DNA of 64,000 nt from Schistocephalus solidus (taxonomy: Eukaryota > Platyhelminthes > Cestoda > Diphyllobothriidea > Diphyllobothriidae): contig WEDG01008978.1 of assembly GCA_017591395.1 (NCBI GenBank), forward strand, positions 1-64,000, in the 5' to 3' direction. The notes under the pieces are model-generated. The model searched no databases. It saw only the letters and a list, made by a program, of their open reading frames with translations, and was not told the origin of the DNA. Shown in pieces: positions 56,708-64,000 of the stretch. Position 1 is the first letter of the stretch. Each line of letters begins with the position of its first letter. Both the position numbers and the translations under genes were made by a program.

Positions 56708-56737
<30 letters not shown>
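56708..56737. repeat. TA microsatellite
   Basis: About 30 bases of alternating TA at the right edge of the palindromic unit. Confidence 0.9.
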
Positions 56738-56739
<2 letters not shown>

Positions 56740-56740
<1 letters not shown>

Positions 56741-58150
56741 GATTGCATAACTCATGAAATGTCTATATCAGCTCCATAAGAACACGAATTTTGCGTCATT
56801 CGTAAACAATGACATGAGCCCAAAACTCGAGTCTTCGTGACCAAGGTTTAAGTTTTCCGATTTTTGACATCTGTTGCGTAGTCCGAACATGTGACTGAGT
56901 TTTTCTGTCGCTGACGGCTGAAAATTCTGATGAGTCTTAGAGACCTTTTATGCAATAAAACCCCATAACATCGTAAGTAGTGAATTTCAGGTCGTTCTTA
57001 TAAAATAAATCTTGTTGTATGACATTAGCAATCGGCAGTACAGAATGCGAATGTACATTTAAAACTAGCAATAAATGCCCTCGCATTTTCTGTGGTAATC
57101 CGTCTCAGATACAGATAGAACTTCCTGCCTGACAAATGCAAAATGATACAAATCAGTAAAAATGCCCTCACCACTATTCTTACATATTGTCATCCTGATA
57201 AAAGGTTTTTTGTCCACCAAAATTCTCCACATAAGGTGATCTTTCAACCAGCGGATTCAGAAAGCATGCAACCGTTAACCCACGATGACAAAAAATATGG
57301 ACGGACGCAGGAAACTTTATGATTTAGTTTTACTTTCAAAGAAAAAGTAAGCAAACGTATACAATGGCCGGATGTTATCCAGCTTACAACCGCAATGTCA
57401 CGGCCTCTATTTGTGCGAAATTAAACGTTATAACATAGTAAAAGAATTTACTGAATTTTTATCGCTCACTGCGACTAACTGGGAGAAAATTGAAAAAGGG
57501 ACATCTGTCTTTCGTCCGGCGATCAGGCCAGATAGGTGGGTGCCAGTGGCATATTAACATCGGATGGATTCTTCAACGAACCAAATGGAGGACACGGCCA
57601 ACAAATGGCAGACTGTGAGACGTAAATAGCCTTACCGATGTACTTTTTGCACTGTCTTGATGGTAAAATTGTGTTTAATTGGACTTCTTCTATGTGAGGA
57701 CTTCTGAATTACATCGAACAATCTAACAATGGGAGTCATCATTTTTTTCCTTGTGATCCAACCTGATCGTGGACAGGATAATATGTATTCATTTTGAAAT
57801 AATGTTTGTTGTCACATGATTCGAGAATGAGCAGAAGGTGTTCGATCAGTTATAGCAGACATAAGATAAGATTACTGAAGTTGTATCCGCAGCCTTGGCT
57901 ATTAATGCAGTATCTCTCCGGGAGGCCCTACAACTCAACTCTGTCCTATTTAATTACAAAAAAACCCCCGAAACTAAAAAAAGACCATTAAAGACAATAG
58001 ACGCACGTGTTCTGAACGGGTTTTCCACTGCTTCTGCCCATTAATGGAATCACGGCTGACAAAAATAACACCCAAACACTTTATCTAATAAGAACATTTG
58101 TGATATGCCCTGATTTTTTGATAGTTAGTAACGCAGTCAACATAGTCCCG
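56740..58150. other. no recognisable feature
   Basis: No supported gene or repeat. Confidence 0.35.
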
Positions 58151-58154
58151 GTGG

Positions 58155-58236
58155 GGTCTCGCAGCTCAGTTGGCTAGAGCGTTGGCTGTCCTAAAGCCTT
58201 CCACTTGCTGGCATGGATTCGAATGCATTCGAATTG
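58155..58236 (+). repeat. tRNA-like unit 1 (decayed)
   Basis: GGTCTCGCAGCTCAGTTGG keeps the A box, and TAGAGCGTTGGCTGT matches the better-preserved unit at 58392. The B box is damaged (GGATTCGAATG) and the 3' acceptor strand is lost. Followed by a spacer shared with 61525-61690. Confidence 0.55.
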
Positions 58237-58391
58237 TGCTCGGTAGTCATCTGGTGGATTCTAGATTGACTGCTAAGGAAATCCTGCTTGGGCATTCAGC
58301 TTAATGTATAAAAATTGGTGGATTCCATATGTTGCAGTAGACTGGGTGGGTATCGTGACCCAAGTGGGATTAAACTCACGGCTTCCGGTGG

Positions 58392-58473
58392 GGCCTCGTA
58401 GCTCAGTTGGCTAGAGCGTTGGCTGTACTAAAGCCTGCCCCTTGCTGGCTTGGGTTCGAGTCCCACCGAGGCC
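58392..58473 (+). tRNA. tRNA-Ser-like (anticodon ACT), probably a tRNA-derived repeat
   Basis: 82 nt that fold as a class II tRNA. Acceptor stem GGCCTCG/CGAGGCC has 7 of 7 pairs. D arm GCTC-AGTTGGCTA-GAGC is perfect. The anticodon stem has GGCT/AGCC plus weak outer pairs, with loop GTACTAA (anticodon ACT). There is a short variable arm (GCC/GGC) and a T arm with loop TTCGAGT. The A box TAGCTCAGTTGG and B box GGTTCGAGTCC fit pol III promoters. Against a working gene: anticodon ACT is not normally used for serine AGY codons, the anticodon stem is poor, and related units with a shared spacer occur at 58155, 61358 and 61694. Confidence 0.4.
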
Positions 58474-58479
58474 GCCGAG

Positions 58480-59130
58480 TTTTTCACATGTGGGTCAAAA
58501 GTTTTATTAAAATCTACCAAAATCCTCTACTTATAGTCCACATAATAGACGCACAACAGTCTGGACGAACGACACTGTAATGAATGGTCTGAAAAAATTG
58601 AATCCCTCTTGTGATCCACAATTTTCATTTTCAAGTAATAGGGACAAGAAGCAGAGAGAACGGTGCGGAAGTTTTTCTCCCTTTATTTTGGTGGCGTAGA
58701 AATGTTGAGGCTGATGTCATTCGTTGCACTACCCGCAAAGCCACCGTCGTTTACGGCCGTTATTTGTCCTGTGGAAAATGTAGATAGCATTATATTATTT
58801 TATCGCTGGCTAGGATGACCTGGGCTCTTCTGCCAAATTACGCCTTTATGCTGGGATTTTCAATCCATAAATGCTTCCCAGACGCAAACTCTTCAGTGAA
58901 CAATTGTGCCGACGCTCACAGTTAGGAGTTTGGCCGCATATCTTTGTTTGTTACAAAAGCACATACAAATTAATGCCATAGGAATATGACACCCTAGTGT
59001 GTTTCACCTATTACGAAATTCAACGTGACCCTTACTTCATATGTTATTTTAAATGTAATTTTGTGCGAGTTCGCTTGCGAGCGTAAATTAATTCTTATTG
59101 TAGGCAGCAGGGCATTAACTAAAAGGCATT
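58480..59130. other. no recognisable feature
   Basis: No gene or matched repeat seen. Confidence 0.35.
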
Positions 59131-59313
59131 GGAGACTGGAATGGCCATTTCTTGCTTATTAGCCACCATCAGCCAGCCATACCCAACCCCCAGGTGGTGC
59201 AACACCCGAGGCTCGAACTCCCGACCTGTTGATTAGAAGTCCGATGCTCCGCCTGCGGTTGGCTATGACAGGCTGATGACCGCTAATGAGCCAGAAATGG
59301 CCATTCCAGTCTC
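59131..59313. repeat. 20-bp perfect inverted repeat enclosing an Arg-like tRNA-derived repeat
   Basis: GAGACTGGAATGGCCATTTC at 59131-59150 is repeated inverted at 59294-59313. The 143 bases inside hold, on the minus strand, CGGACTTCTAATC and GTTCGAGCCTC (59278-59215), matching the repeat at 32640-32740. The right arm continues into repeat D (CAGTCTCCCTT...) shared with 44340. Confidence 0.7.
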
Positions 59314-60720
59314 CCTTATATTTGACAGCATTGTTCATCTGCCTTTACGACTACTACTAGCCGCTGTGCGGACACGTACATGCCTAAATCCTTCAAAACC
59401 TGAAGTTCGGCCTCAAGATTTACTTCATATTTGACGGAACAATCTGCGAGCAGGTGAAAGGCACGCCAATGGGTTCGCCGATTTTGGCACACAGCTGAAG
59501 CGGTCCTACAATGGTTGGGGTCGCTGGTCTTCCGACACCGCAAACGAATATGTTGGGCACGGTATGTGAATGAAACCTTCGTCATTATTGAACCGGGTCA
59601 GGTGTTGGAATTCCAAGGACACCTCAACGCCGTCTTCTAGGACATAAAATTTACCATGGAGGAGGAAGAAAACAACCAGCTAGCCTTCCTCGACGTCCTC
59701 GTCTACCGCAAAGATTGTGATGGTCTACAAACTAAAGTGTTCAGGAAAGCAAACAATAAGACGCAAGTACTGAGCTTCCAGAGCAAACACTCAATTAGCC
59801 ACAGATGCATTTGAGTAAGGGCGCTATATCGGCGTGTCGAGACGCATTGAAGCGTACCGGAAGACAAAGTCGATAAACTACAATATAGTCGACGGGTCCT
59901 TAGAGCGAATGGATACACGCGCAACTTTGTAAACCACTGCATGCGTAAAAGCGACGACCGCAAACTTCAACCATACCCGAAGGTTGGCCATCGCTCCTGT
60001 ACGTGAAGAACGCCTTGGAAGCCATCAGTAGCCTCCTTACACACACCCCGGAGTTGGAGCTGCACACAGACCGAAGGCAACCATCAGGCGCCGGGTTATG
60101 TGACCTAAAGATCTGGTGTCAGGGCAGGAAATGTCGGGAGTCAATAACCGGGTCTGGTGCAGTTGTGGACAAAGCAAATATATCGGAGAAACTGGAAGAC
60201 TACTCCGCACGCGAATGGCTGAGCATGCGGCAGCGGTGAGAAGGAATGACGCTAATTCCCAGATCACGATTCATTCCACGGGACCCGGCCACACTTTCAA
60301 GTTTTATGAGGGCGAAATTCTCGCCAGAGATGACAATCGCGTGAGCCGTGAGCTGCTTGAGTCGTGGTTCTCCAGCACGCATTCCATTAACAGGTGCAAT
60401 GGTCTTCTGCTTCCATATTCTGTGTGGCGATTTTGCCTGGGCGAAATTACTGGCCACTCGGGGAGGATGTGGGTGACCGAAAATCGGGTGACAGCGAGCC
60501 GAATTGACAAGTAATCGTCACGCCAAGGATCGCCCACGGTGATGAAATCCTGGCCATTTACGACTCGAGCAGGGACCGAAAAGCAATCACCGCATCCACT
60601 ACGACAACCGGCAAGGACCACGATGACTGCCAAATATAGTAGGCGTGTGGTTGCCTAGCAACAACGCACTATAAATACTGCATCTTTTGTACCCCCTTTG
60701 CCCGTTTGTCTTCAAAGTAA
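59314..60720 (+). mobile_element. Penelope-like element, decayed copy
   Basis: 3' part of a Penelope-like retroelement. The RT part begins about 59420 with FDGTICEQVKGTPMGSP. The catalytic YVDD box is YVNE (WARYVNETFVII at about 59555), so both acidic residues are altered or shifted. Then come MEEEENNQLAFLDVLVYR, a stop-rich connector and the GIY-YIG endonuclease at 60116-60514. The stretch 60540-60720 recurs in CRNKL1 intron 6. The 5' half, including most RT fingers, is missing. Confidence 0.75.
60116..60514 (+). pseudogene. GIY-YIG endonuclease domain of the Penelope-like element
   Basis: The domain cleaves target DNA for insertion. Motifs in order: VWCSCGQSKYIGETGRLLRT (YIG motif and catalytic Arg region), RMAEHAAAVRRND, GHTFKFYEGEIL, and SRELLESWF with the conserved Glu. 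The frame is open over 132 residues, longer than the RT segments before it. The first Tyr of GIY is degenerate (VWCSCG). It is part of a broken element, so not a working gene. Confidence 0.75.
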
Positions 60721-61357
60721 ATTATTAAAACCATTCTTTATCCAGGACACTAACTTTGCGCATGTAACAATTTCACCAAATGACTTTTTCAGTTTCAGGG
60801 TAAATTTATTGAAATGTTAACCTTTAGTCCGTCGAACAATACGTCTCAATAGTGGTGAAAGTCGCAACTTGATTGTAACCCACTGCAAAATATCTGATGG
60901 TTAGGCATCTGGCAGCTGGACTCTCAAATATGCTATTTGCTAACAACTTGGACCTTTGAGATTTAACCTTTGGGAATGTCTGGTCTTTTTAGTAAAAAAT
61001 ATTATTTTTAGACTGCGCACAAGTATCTCCTGATGATGCAACCAGATCACGTCATTCCCCTAGATCTGGCGATGCTGTCACCGTAAGCTGCTAAACAACT
61101 GGACCTTGGTTAGTCAGAAAAGCCGCCCTGCAGGAATTAGTGCGTTATCGGGTGCAAAAACACGGCTCAGCATCAACTTGTTAAATAACAAGACTGACTC
61201 ACGTGAGCCGATTGCTTTAGGATGTCATTGTTTTTTGAAAAGTAATATAATCACACGTTTGAGTGAGTTACGCCAAAAATGACTGCGCGGGTTCAAAGAA
61301 AAATGTGGATCCCTAGTTTTCCATGGTTTTCATTGACCCACTTTTGAAACATTCGGC
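60721..61357. other. no recognisable feature
   Basis: No gene or matched repeat seen. Confidence 0.35.
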
Positions 61358-61439
61358 TGTCTCAGTGGCATTCGAACCCACGCCAGCAAGGGGAAGGCGT
61401 TAGTACAGCCAACGCTCTAGCCAACTGAGATACGGGGCC
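61358..61439 (-). repeat. tRNA-like unit 2 (minus strand)
   Basis: On the minus strand: GGCCCCGTATCTCAGTTGGC, then GGCTGTACTAACGCC and GGTTCGAATGCC. The A and B boxes are almost intact but the acceptor stem no longer pairs. It is followed on the + strand (61444-61473) by the 3' half of another unit, GGGTTCCAATCCCACCGAG. Confidence 0.6.
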
Positions 61440-61693
61440 CCACCGGGCGTGGGTTCCAATCCCACCGAGACCATTGAGTTTTTCACAAGTGGGTCAAAGG
61501 AATTATTCAAATCTGCCAAAAACCTATACTAATTAATTGTGCCTGGTAGTCATCTGGTGGTTTCTAGATTGATTACTTAGGAAATCCTGCTTGGGCAGTC
61601 AGTTTACTGTATCACAATTGGTGGGTTTCATACGTTGCAGTGGGCTGGGTGGGTAACTTGACCCAATTCTATCAAACGCACGGCTGTCAGTGG

Positions 61694-61775
61694 GGCCTCG
61701 TAGCTCAGTTGGCTAGAGCGTTGGTTGTACCAAAGCCTTCCCCATGCTGGCGCGGGTTGAAGTCTCACCGAGGTC
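61694..61775 (+). repeat. tRNA-like unit 3 (decayed)
   Basis: 82 nt, same length as the unit at 58392. GGCCTCGTAGCTCAGTTGG is intact; the B box reads GGTTGAAGTCTC. Its upstream spacer (about 61525-61690) matches 58225-58385, including GTAGTCATCTGGTGG, AGGAAATCCTGCTTGGGC and GCTGGGTGGGTA-type stretches. Confidence 0.6.
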
Positions 61776-61779
61776 ACCG

Positions 61780-63400
61780 AGCTGATATAATTTTTAATTT
61801 AAAATTAGGTTTGCTCGACAATGAAAACGAACAATTTCTTTTAAAAGACTAACCCATACATGTATATAACCACCTCCTGGCTCATCAGTAGACCAATGAT
61901 CGCTGGAGACTCAAAATATTCCTTAATTATTTTAATGATTGGCTTTCAGCTTTTCACTATTGGTCAGTTGTGAATTTTGCAAACGCCTACCGTGAGTAGT
62001 AACGACTTTTTACTCAGCGAAAGTCCTGAATCCTCGACTGCAGTTATTTTGCAAAAATGCAAGTTAAAAAGCAACCATTTAAATAAAAACCTGTTATCTG
62101 ATATCTTTCCACACAATGAAACTTTCCTTATTAGCTGAGTACGAGAGCAAGAATGTGTAAGAAACATGTAAAATGCATTACTATAATTAAATATATGCCG
62201 CCTATTATAAGTGTTGCTGCTCCCTTGCTTCATATAACTGACACTCGCGCTCTGCGCAGCTCCCAGTTGAGGATTTTCGAAGAATTTGGAACGAACCAAA
62301 AGTTATTTCACGACCCCAAAATGTGTTCTGAGAATAGTGAATAGGTAGGATACTCTTAATTTAACAAGTCAACGAAGCAAGAAATGGATAGCCGTGGCCT
62401 CACCGAATGATCATTGGTTTTCCGGATTCAGGCTATTTGACTGAAATAGAATTAACTTGGCGCGAAACAAACGGAATGCATTGTTGATGAGAAACACGGA
62501 TCAGTTGTCGGAGAAAAGGTTGCTTGCTAAGACTTTAATTGGAAGTTATTCAACCAGAAAAGTGGAGGAGGGGAAAGGGGGCGAGGAAGATCAAAAAGAA
62601 GTTAAAAAGCTAAATGCATCAATTTTAATAGGAAGAACGGAGCTGCTGATCCTAAATTTCATATACTAGCTTGAGGGATTGCACTGTTATTTTGAGACAA
62701 GGAAGGACTGAAAAAGATTAGAAGGAAGGGATCCAAACCCTGTGTCTACGGACGTTTCAGGCGCACTCTCTCGAAATCATCATCAGAGGCAGCAACAGAA
62801 AAAGACAGTAGACACACAGCTGGAATGGCCTCAAGAGGACGTAGTCGGTACTTAACCACATCTAAAATGGGATGCTCAGTCACTCATTGCAAAGGCTTCT
62901 ATTTGGTGAATTGATAGCTTGGCTGTCCACATTCATTCATTAATTTCTGCGGTTGCACCCCCAATCTTAGTGATTGGCGTGACAATCAGCCGGAACTGTA
63001 GGTCGTCATATCATAGGTGGAAGTGGTCTTCACCCTCGCACCCCAGAGTTACTCAGTTATCTATCCAGTCAATCCTATCACTTAAAGGGAGAGAGATCAG
63101 TGCGTTTTGCTAAAAGCCATTAATCATGCAGTTCGTGACTCATGTGGTTGTCATTTATTTCGAAGACTTCATCCCCGTCGAGCCTTAAAGTGCGACCGGG
63201 TCACGTCAAAGGAGGTACGACTTAGCCCTGGTGTCGTTCCACCTCACTGATGATGTGCGCTTGGAAATCTGCGTTCAAATTAATATTAAATTTTTTTAAA
63301 TTGGGCCAGATCAGGTAAATGAGTCCAAAGATGTATTGCTGTGGTAGCGGCCCTGGTAAGGATGCCCTGCATGGCCGCCTAAACAGGACACGGGAAGAGG
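61780..63400. other. no confident gene
   Basis: No gene. At about 62750-62800 the minus strand reads CTGATGATGATTTCGAGAG, like the 3' segment of Penelope-type elements, but the similarity is short. Confidence 0.3.
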
Positions 63401-63429
63401 AACTGAATAGGAACAGGTAACACGAATCC

Positions 63430-63545
63430 AAACCTTAACCTTTAGCCTACTCCTGACCCTCATACCAACTCTGACCTTAACCTCAAATTTAAACCTAACC
63501 CTAAACTTAAACCACACCCTCACCTTAATCCTAAAGTTAATTTCC
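63430..63545 (+). repeat. degenerate telomere-like array 3
   Basis: About 18 units related to CCCTAA or CCTTAA, such as CCTTAACCTTTAGCCTACTC and AAACCTAACCCTAAACTTAA. It is bracketed by an imperfect inverted repeat: CTAAACAGGACACGGGAAGA on the left (from about 63382) against the complement of 63580-63610 on the right. Confidence 0.6.
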
Positions 63546-63610
63546 CAAGACGTTGGCGACAAGCCACATGTATTGTGGGCGGTTCCTATTCCCGTATGCT
63601 GTTTGGCCAG

Positions 63611-64000
63611 CCGTACTGCAGGTCTTTCGGCCTCATCACTTGGTGCTGGGCCGTTGCCTCCATTTGGTGTGAAAATGCGGCTGATGGCTTGCGAAACGTT
63701 CTCGACATATGGAAGCGCTTACCAAAATTGCGGGCTGCTGCTATGTCTCGGTAGTAGGGTATCATACAAAGAGTATTTAATGCGGAGCCCTTGAAAAGAT
63801 GAGACCGGTGAGCCAAACATTATTTAATTTAGACGGAGTAATGGTCCTAGTGCTCCTTCATGATTGCCACGCAAAGCTTAGTTAATACTCTCAGGGAAGA
63901 CAAAGACGACCAGGTGTTCTGAGTTCATCCGCCAGAACAACCCAAAATCGCTTCAGCCAAAAGTGACTGAACGAGCTCGTGGACAGAGAGCGATACGCGA
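63611..64000. other. no recognisable feature
   Basis: Overlapping open frames on both strands at 63573-63816 have no family resemblance that I recognise. Confidence 0.3.

Noticed and set aside
56289..56779. Overlapping open frames on both strands in the palindromic region
   Set aside because: They are created by the inverted and direct repeats and TA runs (for example runs of Ile-Tyr) and have no codon or family signal.
63311..63562. Minus-strand open frame rich in Lys, Val, Arg and Phe
   Set aside because: It is the translation of telomere-like array 3, so the repeated pattern reflects the 6-mer, not a protein.

Overview
The window looks like nuclear DNA of a flatworm, probably a parasitic platyhelminth. 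That placement is inference. It rests on genes broken by unusually short introns (32-50 nt), CR1-like non-LTR retrotransposons with short simple-repeat tails, a Penelope-like element with a GIY-YIG endonuclease, and tRNA-derived repeats. There are no operons, ribosome binding sites or long single-exon host genes.

Layout. 1-15.6 kb is a retrotransposon graveyard. It holds an old CR1-like copy (B0, 1719-2165 plus 5951-6270) split by a younger copy (B1, about 2166-5950), an inverted near full-length copy (B2, about 11200-6851), several copies of a dispersed repeat (A/E) and a 5'-truncated copy of a second family (C, 14627-15560). 15696-20094 is a DNA transposon with terminal inverted repeats. 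It carries a decayed transposase-like gene and an apparently intact six-exon gene for a DUF4806 protein; a family C retrotransposon sits in one of that gene's introns. 20384-23343 (+) is SAE1 (AOS1), the non-catalytic subunit of the SUMO E1 enzyme. 42327-23499 (-) is crooked neck (CRNKL1), an HAT-repeat splicing factor, complete in 11 exons. SAE1 and crooked neck converge, with 155 bases between their stop codons and overlapping poly(A) signals. 42.3-64 kb is again repeat-rich: a decayed CR1-like copy (B3), more A/E repeats, an ISXO2/Merlin transposase relic, a palindrome plus direct repeat beside TA runs, tRNA-like repeats, a Penelope relic and degenerate telomere-like arrays.

The exon models were read by eye from splice signals, phase and remembered family conservation. 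All three spliced genes join in frame from start to stop. Points most worth a second look: a probable AT-AC (U12-type) intron in crooked neck, the 32-43 nt introns, the two-gene transposon whose spliced DUF4806 gene is open while its transposase-like gene is broken, and the 82-nt tRNA-like units with a shared spacer.
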